In this document: piece by piece, positions 16,401-26,448 of the stretch
Layout: each line of letters begins with the position of its first letter
Numbering within the stretch: position 1 is the stretch's first letter
DNA from: Algoriphagus sp. TR-M9
GTDB taxonomy: Bacteria > Bacteroidota > Bacteroidia > Cytophagales > Cyclobacteriaceae
NCBI RefSeq assembly: GCF_027594545.1
Contig: NZ_CP115160.1
Location: 3,481,001 to 3,545,000 of the forward strand
DNA: 64,000 nt
Reading direction: 5' to 3'
Translations under genes and position numbers: made by a program
The notes under the pieces: generated by a model
Seen by the model: only the letters and a program-made list of their open reading frames with translations
What the model was told of the DNA's origin: nothing
Database searches by the model: none

Positions 16401-17504
16401 TCATTTTTTCACCTCTTGCATCTGGTAGATATCATACAGTTTTTGGTCAAAAGGATAATCCCAGCAGCCCATCCTATGGTAGAGATTTCCCCCGAAGCCT
16501 TTTTTGTAAATATGTACGCCATGCAAAGGATGGCTCTGGTTCAAATTCGGAGCCGAGCCAAACATATCATATTCCTTGCAACCCCAGTTCTTAGAAAGCT
16601 TGATAGATTCCCACTGCAGCGCATAACTAGCCATCATATGGTTCTTCTGGGAAGTGGAAGCTCCATATAAATAGGTTCCCCTTTCTTTGGACAACACCAA
16701 AAACATAGAAGACAGGAACTCCCCATCCCGATCAGCCATCAGCATTTTTACCGAGACTCCTTTCTTACCATTGTCCTGATTTTTCAATATGGTAGAAAAG
16801 AAATCCTGATTTTGGATCTGCATGTGATGTCGTGTAGCGGTGTCCAGGTATAAGCGATACCAATCTTCCAAATGCTCCATCCCATATTCACGAACTCTGA
16901 TCCCTTTTCTGTTGGCTTTTCGGACATTATACCTGGTATTAAATCGCATATTGGAAAGCAGCTCCTCCTCGCTTAATGTCAGGTCCAGGAAAAAAGTGTT
17001 TTTGGGCAAATTATCAGAGATGCTTTTCTGTAGGTTCCAGTTTTCCGTATTGAAGTTGACCCTATATTCCTGAGTTTGATTGGGAGGAGGCCCAACCCAG
17101 TTGCCACTCTCGTCGAAATATTCCTCTTCTACCGCCCATTGGTTTTCCCAGGCTAGGTCAAAGCGAATAAATATGCAGTTTGCAGGAAGCTTAGGTTGGA
17201 TGGAATTAGCCAAGTATTCTAAAAACAGCCCCTGGTTTTCGAAGGAAGGTTCCATTTTTGGACCATAGGGTACATAGGCAAAGCAGGTATACGGATCTAT
17301 GTACTTAATCAATACGAGTAAATCCTCACTCATCCTGCCTGAAGGATCTGCCTCAGCATATAAAATATCTTTGGAAATGGTCAGCTCAAAACCCTGAGGT
17401 ACAAAGCCCTGATTCTCTTTCACCCGTCCCCAAAATGGCGTCTGTGGTAGGATACTGGTACTCTTAAACTCTTCGATTTCCTTTGGCTCTAAATCACAAA
17501 TCAT
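16401..17504 (-). CDS. FemAB/FmhB-like peptidoglycan bridge aminoacyltransferase
   Basis: A 367-aa protein of the lipid II:glycine glycyltransferase (FemX/FemAB) superfamily, made of two GNAT-like halves. The MRFNTRYNVRKANRKGI segment near residue 185 is the characteristic conserved block, followed by FFSTILKN and a C-terminal YDMFGSAP/GFGG region. Members add amino acids from aminoacyl-tRNA to cell-wall precursors, or act in capsule and spore-coat assembly. Gram-negative members have unproven substrates. It stands alone, leftward, downstream of sdhB. Confidence 0.85.
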   Translation of the reverse strand: MICDLEPKEIEEFKSTSILPQTPFWGRVKENQGFVPQGFELTISKDILYAEADPSGRMSEDLLVLIKYIDPYTCFAYVPYGPKMEPSFENQGLFLEYLANSIQPKLPANCIFIRFDLAWENQWAVEEEYFDESGNWVGPPPNQTQEYRVNFNTENWNLQKSISDNLPKNTFFLDLTLSEEELLSNMRFNTRYNVRKANRKGIRVREYGMEHLEDWYRLYLDTATRHHMQIQNQDFFSTILKNQDNGKKGVSVKMLMADRDGEFLSSMFLVLSKERGTYLYGASTSQKNHMMASYALQWESIKLSKNWGCKEYDMFGSAPNLNQSHPLHGVHIYKKGFGGNLYHRMGCWDYPFDQKLYDIYQMQEVKK

Positions 17505-17721
17505 CCCTTTTCTTGCATATTTGGCGCGAAATTAAAGAATCATGCACGCAATCTGAAATCCAATGGGATGTTTTGGAAGAAGTGAGCATGGCAACAAATC
17601 AGGATGAAGTGCGAGAAAATGCTTGGTGCTTGATTTTGCTATTCAGGCCAGAATAGGTTATGCTATTGTAGGTAGTGCTCTTAGTACGCCTTACTCACAA
17701 CCTTCTCCCTTCCCCAAAACC

Positions 17722-17748
17722 AAAAAAAGCCGACTCTCGCCGGCTTTC
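17722..17748 (-). terminator. terminator of sdhCAB
   Basis: AAAGCCG (17726-17732) pairs with CGGCTTT (17741-17747) around an 8-nt loop, with seven T residues following on the minus strand, 26 bp beyond the sdhB stop codon. Confidence 0.8.
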
Positions 17749-17773
17749 TAAATATTTATGAACCTGTATTTAA

Positions 17774-18523
17774 TTAAACATTTTCGCTTTTCACAGAAGC
17801 AGAGAAGAACTCCCTGTTCATCCTAGCGATGTTTGTCAAACTGATTCCTTTAGGACATTCTGCCTCGCAGGCTCCCGTGTTGGTACAGGCACCGAAACCT
17901 TCGGCATCCATCTGTGCTACCATCTTCTCTGCTCTGGACATTCTTTCCACCTGTCCCTGCGGTAGCATAGCCAGCTGAGAGATTTTCGCTGAGGTGAACA
18001 GCATGGCAGAGGCATTTTTGCATGCCGCTACACAAGCTCCACAGCCTATACAAGTGGCCGAATCAAAGGCTTCATCCGCGATTCTCTTCGGAATAGGAAT
18101 TTCATTTGCGTCAGGCACACCACCTGTGTTCACCGATACGTATCCACCCGCCTGAATGATTCTATCAAAAGAACCCCGATCTACCACTAAATCCTTCACC
18201 ACCGGGAAAGCCGCAGCTCTCCAAGGCTCTATGGTGATGGTGTCTCCATCCGAAAAAGAACGCATGTGAAGTTGACAGGTAGTAGTCTGCTTAGGACCGT
18301 GTGGATGCCCGTTGATATAAAGTGAGCACATGCCACAGATACCTTCCCGGCAATCGTGATCAAAGTGAACTGGATCTTCTCCCTTGGCTGAAAGTTCCTC
18401 ATTCAAAACATCCATCATCTCTAGGAATGACATGTCCGTGGAAATTCCATCTATTGGATAGGTGACAAAACCGCCCTTATCATTGGCATTTTTTTGTCTC
18501 CATATTTTTAATGTCAGTTTCAT
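17774..18523 (-). CDS. sdhB: succinate dehydrogenase/fumarate reductase iron-sulfur subunit
   Basis: A 249-aa iron-sulfur subunit that passes electrons from the flavoprotein to the membrane quinone site. The 2Fe-2S ligands are C58, C63, C66 and C83; the 4Fe-4S and 3Fe-4S motifs are [12 protein letters not shown] and [12 protein letters not shown]. Last gene of the sdhCAB operon. The iron-sulfur spacing and gene order match the menaquinone-linked type of Bacteroidota. Confidence 0.97.
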   Translation of the reverse strand: MKLTLKIWRQKNANDKGGFVTYPIDGISTDMSFLEMMDVLNEELSAKGEDPVHFDHDCREGICGMCSLYINGHPHGPKQTTTCQLHMRSFSDGDTITIEPWRAAAFPVVKDLVVDRGSFDRIIQAGGYVSVNTGGVPDANEIPIPKRIADEAFDSATCIGCGACVAACKNASAMLFTSAKISQLAMLPQGQVERMSRAEKMVAQMDAEGFGACTNTGACEAECPKGISLTNIARMNREFFSASVKSENV

Positions 18524-18550
18524 ATCTAATTATGAATTAAAGTCTTGAAT

Positions 18551-20485
18551 TTATTTATAGGATCTTTGGGTCAACTTCACGTTTTCGAACACCAGCGGCT
18601 CTTTGTGCAGCTCCTCTGGAGTGTTCTCAGCTTTGAACTCCCAGGCTGCCACATAAGCAAAGTTCTCATCATCTCTCAAAGCTTCCCCTTCCGGAGTTTG
18701 AGATTCTGTTCTGAAGTGACCACCACAAGATTCAGATCTGTTCAGCGCATCATCTACCATCAGCTCTCCCAGCTCTAAGAAGTCTGCCACTCGACTGGCT
18801 TTCTCTAAGGTCTGATTCAGTTCCTCGTTGGCGCCAAGCACTTTCACATCTTTCCAGAACTCCTTTCTCAATTCCTGAATCATGCCTTTAGCCTTGGTGA
18901 GTCCTTCAGCATTTCTGGCCATACCGCAGTACTCCCACATGATATGGCCTAGCTTCTTATGGAAGTAATCCACTGTTTTGGTACCATTGATACTCAAAAG
19001 CTTCTGGATCGCATCTTTTACTCCCTGGGCAGCTTTTGCAAATTCAGGATGATTTGCATCTACTGGAGCGGTTCCTATTTGTGCCAAATAATCCCCGATT
19101 GTGTAAGGTGCCACGAAGTATCCATCAGCCAATCCCTGCATCAATGCAGAAGCTCCCAATCTGTTTGCTCCATGATCGGAGAAATTCGCCTCTCCAAGAG
19201 AGTAAAGACCTGGAACAGTAGTAGATAAGTTATAATCAACCCAAAGTCCACCCATGGTGTAGTGAACAGCTGGATATATTTTCATTGGTGTCTGGTAAGG
19301 ATTCTCTCCAGTGATCTGCTGATACATGTCAAACAAGTTGCCGTATCTGGCGCGGATCGCATCTTCTCCGTCGCGTTCGATTGCGTCACGGAAGTCCAGA
19401 AATACTGCCTGACCGGTTTCATTCACACCGCGACCTTCGTCACAAACGTCTTTCGCATTTCTGGAAGCCACATCACGAGGGACCAAATTACCGAAGGAAG
19501 GATATTTTCTTTCCAAATAGTAGTCTCTGTCCTCATCTTTAATATCTCTAGGCTTGATCTCACCTTTGCGAAGTTTCTCTGCTGTTTCTTTAGTCTTTGG
19601 CACCCAAACCCTACCATCATTTCTCAAAGACTCAGACATCAAAGTCAACTTGGACTGATGATCTCCTGATACTGGAATACAAGTAGGGTGAATCTGAGTG
19701 TAGCAAGGGTTGGCAAAGTATGCACCTTTCTTATGCGCTCTCCAAGCCGCGGTCACATTAGAACCCATCGCGTTGGTAGAAAGGAAAAATACGTTTCCAT
19801 AACCACCAGTACACAATAGCACCGCGTGAGCAGCGTGAGTTTCGATAGCGCCAGTGATTAAGTTTCTGGTCACAATACCTCTCGCATGTCCGTCTATAGT
19901 GACTACATCCATCATCTCGGTACGCGGGTAAAGCTTCACTTTACCATTGGCTACCTGACGGCTCAAGGCAGAATAGGCTCCTAAAAGCAACTGCTGTCCC
20001 GTTTGGCCCCTGGCGTAGAAGGTTCTGGACACTTGTGCTCCACCAAAGGAACGGTTGGCAAGCAATCCGCCGTATTCTCTGGCAAACGGAACACCCTGTG
20101 CCACACACTGGTCAATGATATTTACAGAAACCTCTGCAAGACGATATACATTGGATTCACGGGAACGATAATCTCCACCTTTGATGGTATCATAGAACAA
20201 TCTGTAAACCGAATCACCGTCATTTTGGTAGTTTTTAGCAGCGTTGATTCCGCCTTGTGCAGCGATGGAGTGCGCACGTCTAGGACTATCCTGGAAGCAG
20301 AAAGCTTTTACTTTATAGCCAAGTTCTGCCAAAGAAGCAGCCGCTGAAGCCCCGGCAAGACCGGTACCCACCACGATCACTTCGTATTTTCTTTTATTCG
20401 CCGGATTGACCAGCTTACTGTTGAATTTATGTTTAGTCCACTTTTCGGCTAAAGGGCCTATTGGGGATTTTGAATCTAGTATCAT
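18551..20485 (-). CDS. sdhA: succinate dehydrogenase/fumarate reductase flavoprotein subunit
   Basis: The 644-aa catalytic subunit oxidises succinate to fumarate. An FAD-binding [15 protein letters not shown] stretch begins at residue 38, the covalent-FAD histidine is H72 in AHSIAAQGG, and the substrate-site HPTCIP and RLGASALMQ segments are present. It sits 27 bp upstream of sdhB and 12 bp downstream of sdhC. The length fits the menaquinone-dependent type with an extended C terminus. Confidence 0.97.
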   Translation of the reverse strand: MILDSKSPIGPLAEKWTKHKFNSKLVNPANKRKYEVIVVGTGLAGASAAASLAELGYKVKAFCFQDSPRRAHSIAAQGGINAAKNYQNDGDSVYRLFYDTIKGGDYRSRESNVYRLAEVSVNIIDQCVAQGVPFAREYGGLLANRSFGGAQVSRTFYARGQTGQQLLLGAYSALSRQVANGKVKLYPRTEMMDVVTIDGHARGIVTRNLITGAIETHAAHAVLLCTGGYGNVFFLSTNAMGSNVTAAWRAHKKGAYFANPCYTQIHPTCIPVSGDHQSKLTLMSESLRNDGRVWVPKTKETAEKLRKGEIKPRDIKDEDRDYYLERKYPSFGNLVPRDVASRNAKDVCDEGRGVNETGQAVFLDFRDAIERDGEDAIRARYGNLFDMYQQITGENPYQTPMKIYPAVHYTMGGLWVDYNLSTTVPGLYSLGEANFSDHGANRLGASALMQGLADGYFVAPYTIGDYLAQIGTAPVDANHPEFAKAAQGVKDAIQKLLSINGTKTVDYFHKKLGHIMWEYCGMARNAEGLTKAKGMIQELRKEFWKDVKVLGANEELNQTLEKASRVADFLELGELMVDDALNRSESCGGHFRTESQTPEGEALRDDENFAYVAAWEFKAENTPEELHKEPLVFENVKLTQRSYK

Positions 20486-20497
20486 AGGGACTATGGA

Positions 20498-21178
20498 TTA
20501 GCTCTGGGTGAAATAGATATAAACTGGCATGCTGGCAAAAAGAACTGGCACCAGAATGCAATAGATTTTTCCGATCAGGGCAATGGCTGGAGAATACTTC
20601 TGGTGATTCAGTCCCAGCGTCTGGAAGGCACTGGCAAAGCCATGAGAAAGATGAAATGCCAAGAATGCCATGGCCACTACATAGCCTATCACCATCAGTT
20701 CATTCTGAAAAGCAAAGGTCACTATGCTGTACAAATCCTTATACTGCTCACCGTCATAGCTTACCATTGGCAGATCCCCCCAGTGCATCTGAGCCCAAAA
20801 GCTCTGCATGTGAACCACGATGAAGATCAGGATAATGGTACCCAGGATCCCCATATTTCTAGAGGATAAGGTGGTAGATGGCGGAGTGGACACTCCATAG
20901 CCTACAGGACGTGCAGCCTTATTTCTTCTGGAAAGCCAGATAGAAAAGATCACGTGACCGATAATGGAAATATAGGTCAAGTAAGAAAGAAGCTTCACTG
21001 CGGGATTGGTGGTCATGAATTTGGCATAAATGTTAAATGCCTCACCTCCGTCATTTTTGAACAACAATAAATTACCCGAAACGTGACCTGTCAAAAACAG
21101 GATCAGGAAAAGTCCGGTCAGCGCCATGATCAGTTTCCTGCCTATTGTGCTACTCAAGGTTTTTGTAACCCAGCTCAT
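20498..21178 (-). CDS. sdhC: succinate dehydrogenase cytochrome b subunit
   Basis: A 226-aa single-chain cytochrome b558-type membrane anchor with five predicted helices and several helix histidines (for example LTGHVSGNL, IIGHVIFS, FIVVHMQSFW, FHLSHGF) that can bind two haems, as in Bacillus and Wolinella. It has no SdhD partner, consistent with a menaquinone enzyme. First gene of sdhCAB; a consensus promoter lies 47 bp upstream. Confidence 0.95.
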   Translation of the reverse strand: MSWVTKTLSSTIGRKLIMALTGLFLILFLTGHVSGNLLLFKNDGGEAFNIYAKFMTTNPAVKLLSYLTYISIIGHVIFSIWLSRRNKAARPVGYGVSTPPSTTLSSRNMGILGTIILIFIVVHMQSFWAQMHWGDLPMVSYDGEQYKDLYSIVTFAFQNELMVIGYVVAMAFLAFHLSHGFASAFQTLGLNHQKYSPAIALIGKIYCILVPVLFASMPVYIYFTQS

Positions 21179-21480
21179 ACAATTTTTGCGATTAGTTTAA
21201 AACGAAATCTTTGATTAATACCGCCAAATTTACATTTGGAACTAGTAGCAAACAATCCATTCAAAAGCACTTGTCTTATTTTAAGTCGTTCTAAATAACT
21301 TTAGGCTTTATAGGGCTTGTTAAGCCGTGTTTTAACAATTACCTAGGAATTATTGTTTTAATTTGGATGAATTTTCGAGTTACTTCCGTTTATTTAGTAA
21401 AAGGAAAACCAGAAGTAAAATCTTTATAGTGGATAAATCCGTACATTCTGTTTTACCTTGTATCATAGAACCTGATCAAT
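21179..21480. other. divergent regulatory interval, sdhC and surface protein gene
   Basis: Besides the sdhC promoter this interval holds two nested short inverted repeats: TTGTTAA (21317-21323) with TTAACAA (21332-21338), and AACAAT (21335-21340) with ATTGTT (21352-21357). They may be operators for either direction. No gene is seen. Confidence 0.4.
21225..21255 (-). promoter_or_regulatory. promoter of sdhCAB
   Basis: On the minus strand TTG (21253-21255), 20-bp spacer, TAAATTTG (21225-21232): a full match to the Bacteroidota housekeeping promoter, 47 bp before the sdhC start. Confidence 0.6.
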
Positions 21481-24258
21481 ATGAAGCTTAAAATAACCCT
21501 TGGACTTTTTTTATTTTTCCTACTGGCTGGAATAACTGAGGTCTGGGCGACGCACATTCGAGCTGGGGAAATCATAGCAGAGCGAGTCAATGTACAGACG
21601 CTTGAATACGAGATTACTGTAGTAGGATATACAGACACCCGATCCAGTGTCATCTTTGGCCCTGGTATAATCAATTTTGGCGACGGTAGGGAAACAGAAC
21701 TGCAAACCGAAAGTGATTTTAAATTAGTCGAAGATTTGGGTAACCTTATTGAGAAAAACACCTATGTTATCCGTCATGTATTTCAGGGCCCAGGAACTTA
21801 TACCATACGTTTCCAAGAATTCAACAGAAATGACAGGACGCTGAATATGGACAATTCAGTGGATACTCCCTTTTATGTAGAAACCACGATCACCATTGAC
21901 CCTTTTTATGGGGTGAACAACTCCCCTGTTTTGACTATCCCTCCTGTGGACAATGGAGCCGTAAATGTACGCTACATCCATAATCCTGGTGCATACGATC
22001 CAGATGGCGACAGCTTGGCCTATGAAATGGATATACCCAAGCAGGCTTTTGAGCGTCCGGTAAATAACTATAGAAGTCCAGCTGATGATGAATTTAGCTT
22101 TAGCCAGGAAGATGGCAGTACGCCTGCCTTTTTGACCTTAGACCCAGTCACCGGAGATCTGGTGTGGGATGCGCCCGGGACTGCCGGACAGTTTAATGTG
22201 GCCTTTCGGATCAAAGAATACCGGAAAATCAATGGGGAATGGGAGCTAATCGGCTGGGTGGTCCGTGATATGCAGATCATCATTGAAAACTCAAATAATA
22301 GACGCCCAGAACTCATTCTGCCGCCAGATCTCTGTGTGGAAGCCGGTACACTGATAGAAGAGGTGATCCAAGGACAGGACCCGGATGGAGATCCTATTAA
22401 AATAGAGGTATTTGGTGAGCCTGTAGAGATCACCACCTCCCCGGGCAGCTATTCTCCGGAAGCTGAATATCAGCCAACACCGGGAATTGTAAACTTTAAC
22501 TGGCAGACTGTATGTAACCATGTGAGAGCAAGGGAATACGAGGTGAGAGTGCGTATAACAGATCAGCCTAGCTCTGGTCCTGCACTGGTGGACATCAAAA
22601 CCTGGAGAATCAAAGTAGTCGGCCCTCCACCGGTCTTTAATGAGATCGAGCAAATGCCGGGTAGGTCCGTAGAATTAAACTGGGATCCTTATGTCTGCGG
22701 CAATTCGGCAAGTGAAATGCAGGTATGGAGAAGAATCAATTCTGATCCCTACGAGCCCGACAGCTGCGAGACTGGAATACGGGCAGGATATGAACTCATT
22801 GGCACCACAGATTTGCAAACCTTCGACTTCTTGGACGAAAATGGAGGAGCGGGCCTAGCGCCAGGCAATACCTATTGCTATAGATTGGTAGCGGCATTCC
22901 CAGAGCCAAGGCTTGGTGAAAGCATAGTATCTCAGGAAATCTGTGTGACCATAGATGTAGACGTGCCTATCATCACCAATGTGAGCATAGAAGAAACCGA
23001 TACAGAAGATGGTGAAATTTTCATCAAGTGGACGCCTCCATACGATATAGATCAGGTACAATTCCCCGGACCATATACCTATGAACTTTTGCGAAGCACA
23101 GGGTTTACTGGTAATTCCGATCAAGTTTCTTTGGGAGTCACTTCAGATACACTTTTCACAGACACCGGATTGAATACTGATGCATTGGTGTACAATTACG
23201 ATGTGGTTCTACTCGACAGAAACACTAAAATTGACACTTCCTCCAAGGCATCCTCGGTGTGGCTGGAGCCAACCATTATCAATGAAGCTATTGAACTGAA
23301 CTGGGATTTCACCGTGCCTTGGAACAACTCCATTTCCCAATACAAGCATGAGGTTTACAGAAACAGAACAGATGCCGACGCTGCCGATGAGGACAATTTC
23401 GTCTTAATAGCAGAGGTAGATGTTACCCAAGATGGATTCACCTTTTTGGATGATGGTTCCTTCAATGGGGTTCCTTTAGAAAAAGAAGTAAGCTACTGCT
23501 ACTATGTAATCACCAAAGGCGCTTACAATGTGGATGGTTTGGAGTATCCTTTGGAAAACAAATCCCAGATCGTCTGTGCGAAACCAGATGACAACAGATT
23601 GCCATGTCCACCTGTATTGACTTTTGAGGGGCCAATGTGCGAGGAATACTTGGCAGGAATGCCTTGTAACACGAACTCTTTTGAGCATGAGCTCAGCTGG
23701 ACACCTGATTTCTCAGGTGAATGTGATGATGAATTGAGCGGGTATAAATTATACTATACATCAGATGGTGAAGAAGGCCAATTTGAACTGATCGCAGAGC
23801 TTTCTTCTCTGGAACTATCGACTACTATCACTGACCTGACCACTTACAGAGGCTGCTATTACATCACAGCTATAGACCGATCGGGCAATGAAAGTGAGCC
23901 AAGTAACATCGTCTGTGTAGAAAACTGCCCGAACTATAACCTGCCAAATGCCTTCACGCCAAACGGTGACGGCACCAATGACACCTTCATGGCTTTTGAC
24001 AATCCTTTTGCGCAGTGTCCTCGCTTCGTGACCGGAGTGGAAATCTTCATTGTCAACAGATGGGGAGTTGAAGTATTCAGCTATAACAGCTTGGAATCCG
24101 CAGAAAATGACGTGTACATCCGCTGGGACGGAAGGGACAAAAATGGCAATGAACTACCTGCGGGCACCTACTATTATTCGGGTTCGGTTTCTTTTGACGT
24201 CCTGGATCCAGCCCAGCAGCAGGAAAGCCTGAAAGGAACCATACAAATCCTGAAATGA
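21481..24258 (+). CDS. T9SS type B-sorted surface protein (gliding-motility C-terminal domain)
   Basis: A 925-aa exported protein. A signal peptide (residues 1-23) is followed by the THIRAGEI motif found in many large Bacteroidota surface proteins, then PKD/cadherin-like units with DPDGDSL and DPDGDPI calcium-type loops (about 160-340), and several fibronectin III-like domains (about 395-800). The C terminus starting PNAFTPNGDG near residue 822 is the gliding-motility-associated sorting domain that directs secretion by the type IX system and attachment to the cell surface. It overlaps the DCC protein gene by 4 bp. It may be an adhesin; no enzyme domain is seen. Confidence 0.92.
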   Translation: MKLKITLGLFLFFLLAGITEVWATHIRAGEIIAERVNVQTLEYEITVVGYTDTRSSVIFGPGIINFGDGRETELQTESDFKLVEDLGNLIEKNTYVIRHVFQGPGTYTIRFQEFNRNDRTLNMDNSVDTPFYVETTITIDPFYGVNNSPVLTIPPVDNGAVNVRYIHNPGAYDPDGDSLAYEMDIPKQAFERPVNNYRSPADDEFSFSQEDGSTPAFLTLDPVTGDLVWDAPGTAGQFNVAFRIKEYRKINGEWELIGWVVRDMQIIIENSNNRRPELILPPDLCVEAGTLIEEVIQGQDPDGDPIKIEVFGEPVEITTSPGSYSPEAEYQPTPGIVNFNWQTVCNHVRAREYEVRVRITDQPSSGPALVDIKTWRIKVVGPPPVFNEIEQMPGRSVELNWDPYVCGNSASEMQVWRRINSDPYEPDSCETGIRAGYELIGTTDLQTFDFLDENGGAGLAPGNTYCYRLVAAFPEPRLGESIVSQEICVTIDVDVPIITNVSIEETDTEDGEIFIKWTPPYDIDQVQFPGPYTYELLRSTGFTGNSDQVSLGVTSDTLFTDTGLNTDALVYNYDVVLLDRNTKIDTSSKASSVWLEPTIINEAIELNWDFTVPWNNSISQYKHEVYRNRTDADAADEDNFVLIAEVDVTQDGFTFLDDGSFNGVPLEKEVSYCYYVITKGAYNVDGLEYPLENKSQIVCAKPDDNRLPCPPVLTFEGPMCEEYLAGMPCNTNSFEHELSWTPDFSGECDDELSGYKLYYTSDGEEGQFELIAELSSLELSTTITDLTTYRGCYYITAIDRSGNESEPSNIVCVENCPNYNLPNAFTPNGDGTNDTFMAFDNPFAQCPRFVTGVEIFIVNRWGVEVFSYNSLESAENDVYIRWDGRDKNGNELPAGTYYYSGSVSFDVLDPAQQQESLKGTIQILK

Positions 24259-24695
24259 CACAAGCAAAATCCATCATATTCTTTGATGGAGTCTGTAACC
24301 TCTGTAATGCATCCATAGATTTTGTGATCCAAAGAGATCCCAAAGATCACTTTCTGGTGGGCGCATTACAGGACGATTTCAGTAAAAAAATCCTCTCCAG
24401 ATTTGATGTAAAAGAGGATTACCTCGATTCCCTGGTTTTATTAGAAAAAGGGGAAATCTACTTCAAAAGTACAGCTGCACTTAAAATCAGCAGAAAACTT
24501 TCCGGGCTTTGGCCTGCACTTTACCCTTTGATTTTTTTGCCAAAAGCCCTCCGGGACCCGATTTACAACTGGATAGGTCAAAACAGGTACAAGTGGTTTG
24601 GCAAGAAAAACACCTGTAGACTGCCTTCTGCTGAGGAGCAAGCCAAGTTTCTTTCAGCGCAAACCCTTCCTGCTACCGGCCTTAGACTCCCTTGA
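24255..24695 (+). CDS. DCC family thiol-disulfide oxidoreductase
   Basis: A 146-aa DUF393/DCC protein with the FDGVCNLCN motif near residue 10, a CxxC pair in a thioredoxin-like setting. No signal peptide. Translation is coupled to the large T9SS surface protein upstream by an ATGA overlap. That protein has many cysteines, so a role in handling its thiols is conceivable but unproven. Confidence 0.88.
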   Translation: MTQAKSIIFFDGVCNLCNASIDFVIQRDPKDHFLVGALQDDFSKKILSRFDVKEDYLDSLVLLEKGEIYFKSTAALKISRKLSGLWPALYPLIFLPKALRDPIYNWIGQNRYKWFGKKNTCRLPSAEEQAKFLSAQTLPATGLRLP

Positions 24696-24696
24696 T

Positions 24697-24738
24697 TTGA
24701 CCTAGATCAATTCCTCTTGGGGAAAAGACTTATATTTG
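24697..24738 (+). promoter_or_regulatory. fabD promoter with FNR/Crp-like box
   Basis: A -7 box TATATTTG (24731-24738) matches TAnnTTTG exactly. TTGACCTAGATCAA (24697-24710), an FNR-type palindrome with one asymmetric base, lies upstream with its centre 27.5 bp before the -7 box, 3 bp nearer than in the 9813 promoter. No -33 TTG is found at standard spacing. Confidence 0.45.
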
Positions 24739-24763
24739 TCCCGAACAAAATAAAACCCACTTA

Positions 24764-25639
24764 ATGAAGGCATTTGTTTTTCCGGGCCAAGGCGCCCAGT
24801 TTCCTGGAATGGGAAAAGCACTTTACGAAGAAAACCCAAAGGCTAAGGAATTATTTGAGCAGGCCAATGAAATCCTAGGATTTAGAATCACAGACATCAT
24901 GTTTGACGGCACCGCAGAGGAGCTGAAACAAACAAATGTGACCCAACCTGCAGTTTTTCTACACTCAGTCATCCTGGCCAAAACCACTCCGGATTTTGCA
25001 CCGGACATGGTCGCGGGACACTCGCTTGGTGAACTTTCTGCTTTGGTAGCCAATGGAACCTTAGCTTTTGAGGATGGACTCAAGCTAGTGTATCAGCGAG
25101 CGCTAGCTATGCAGGAAGCCTGTGAAATCAACCCCTCCACCATGGCTGCAATCTTGGGACTGGCAGATGAAAAAGTAGAAGAAATCTGTGCAGGGATCAA
25201 GGCGGAAGTAGTCGTGCCGGCAAACTATAATTGCCCGGGTCAGCTGGTCATTTCCGGCTCGAACAAAGGCATAGAAATAGCCTGTGAGCAGATGAAAGCA
25301 GCTGGCGCAAAACGAGCCCTGCCACTGCCCGTAGGCGGTGCTTTTCACTCTCCGCTAATGGAGCCGGCTAGGGAGAAACTACAAAAGGCTATAGAAGCTA
25401 CTGAGTTCAACACCCCAAGCTGCCCTGTATACCAAAATGTAAGCACCACAGCGGTGACAGCGGTAGCAGCCATCAAAGCAAACCTGATCGCTCAGCTCAC
25501 TGCTCCGGTCAAATGGACCCAATCAGTACAAAACATGGTCGCAGACGGCGCAACTGAATTCGTAGAATGTGGTCCTGGGAAAGTACTCCAAGGCCTAGTG
25601 AAAAAAATCCACCCGCCAGCAGAAGTTTCTGGCCTATAA
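24764..25639 (+). CDS. fabD: malonyl-CoA:ACP transacylase
   Basis: A 291-aa enzyme moving malonyl from CoA to acyl carrier protein for fatty acid synthesis. FPGQGAQFPGM opens the protein, the nucleophile is S87 in GHSLGE, and the catalytic histidine lies in GGAFHSPLM. Full length. It is a single-gene unit here, preceded by its own promoter and followed by an inverted-repeat element. Confidence 0.96.
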   Translation: MKAFVFPGQGAQFPGMGKALYEENPKAKELFEQANEILGFRITDIMFDGTAEELKQTNVTQPAVFLHSVILAKTTPDFAPDMVAGHSLGELSALVANGTLAFEDGLKLVYQRALAMQEACEINPSTMAAILGLADEKVEEICAGIKAEVVVPANYNCPGQLVISGSNKGIEIACEQMKAAGAKRALPLPVGGAFHSPLMEPAREKLQKAIEATEFNTPSCPVYQNVSTTAVTAVAAIKANLIAQLTAPVKWTQSVQNMVADGATEFVECGPGKVLQGLVKKIHPPAEVSGL

Positions 25640-25645
25640 AACCCT

Positions 25646-25768
25646 AAGAGGCTGTCTCAAAAAGTTACTCGCTGTCTGACTGATCGGAGCCGAAGGCCAT
25701 TACCTGTAATCTAGGCCACAATTCGACTTCTCTCTAGGTGAGACCCCGTACTTTGGAAACAGCCTCTT
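25646..25768. repeat. 123-bp element with inverted-repeat ends (MITE-like)
   Basis: AAGAGGCTGT (25646-25655) and ACAGCCTCTT (25759-25768) are perfect 10-bp terminal inverted repeats that continue imperfectly for about 20 bp (left CTCAAAAAGT, right complement TTCCAAAGTA). Ends of the type GAGGCTGTCTCAAAA are known at insertion-sequence termini in Bacteroidota, so this looks like a non-autonomous miniature element. It contains no gene and may also terminate fabD transcripts. Confidence 0.55.
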
Positions 25769-25833
25769 CTTTTTAACCCAACCTCCAATCAGGGCTTCCA
25801 GCATTTTACTTTTTACAAGATATTTTTATTGTT

Positions 25834-25855
25834 TATCAATAAATTTTAATTGATA
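25834..25855. promoter_or_regulatory. inverted repeat, possible operator of the DUF2975/XRE pair
   Basis: TATCAAT (25834-25840) and ATTGATA (25849-25855) form a 7-bp palindrome with an 8-bp spacer 31 bp before the DUF2975 start codon. It may be an autoregulatory site for the XRE protein. Confidence 0.4.
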
Positions 25856-25885
25856 TTTACAATGTCATGTAAACAAATGCTAATC

Positions 25886-26446
25886 ATGGAAATCAAAATC
25901 ACTACCCATCATACCCTGCTGATGCTACAGGTCCTGGCATGGATCATCTTCATAGGGCTCTGCATAGAAGCCGGAGCTGTCATAGTCAATTCTATCATCA
26001 CCCTTTTCATAAATCCTGCCGGCGTAAGCAATTTTTGGCAAGGAAAAGAATACTTAGCAAGTCTACTCGATCTGGATTCTGGACATTTTCTGGCGATGGT
26101 GCTCCTCATGTGTATAGTGATGATACTCAAATCCACGATGTTTTACCTGATCGTAAAGCTCTTTTCAGAAAAAACACTGAATCTGCAAAAACCCTTTAGC
26201 CTAGCTATCAGAAGATTCATTTTAAATCTCGCTTACTTGTCCTTAGGAATAGGTTTTTTCTCCCATGCTGGTTTTAAGTATGCCGAATGGCTATCCAGTC
26301 AAAATGCCTTAGCTTCGGCCGATCTGAGTGCCTTGCATATCGCCGGAAGTGACGTTTGGCTGTTCTTGGCTCTTATTCTGCTGGTCATCGCGCAGCTAGT
26401 CAAAAAAGGTGTGGAAATCCAAACTGAAAATGAATTAACCATTTAA
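25886..26446 (+). CDS. DUF2975 membrane protein
   Basis: A 186-aa protein with four hydrophobic helices (near residues 11-35, 65-90, 110-130 and 150-172 of this start). DUF2975 proteins are regularly encoded immediately before a small XRE regulator, as here. The ATG at 25886 is used because the upstream codons begin with a TTG inside the palindromic operator. Function unknown; a membrane partner of the regulator is the usual guess. Confidence 0.8.
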   Translation: MEIKITTHHTLLMLQVLAWIIFIGLCIEAGAVIVNSIITLFINPAGVSNFWQGKEYLASLLDLDSGHFLAMVLLMCIVMILKSTMFYLIVKLFSEKTLNLQKPFSLAIRRFILNLAYLSLGIGFFSHAGFKYAEWLSSQNALASADLSALHIAGSDVWLFLALILLVIAQLVKKGVEIQTENELTI

Positions 26447-26448
26447 CC

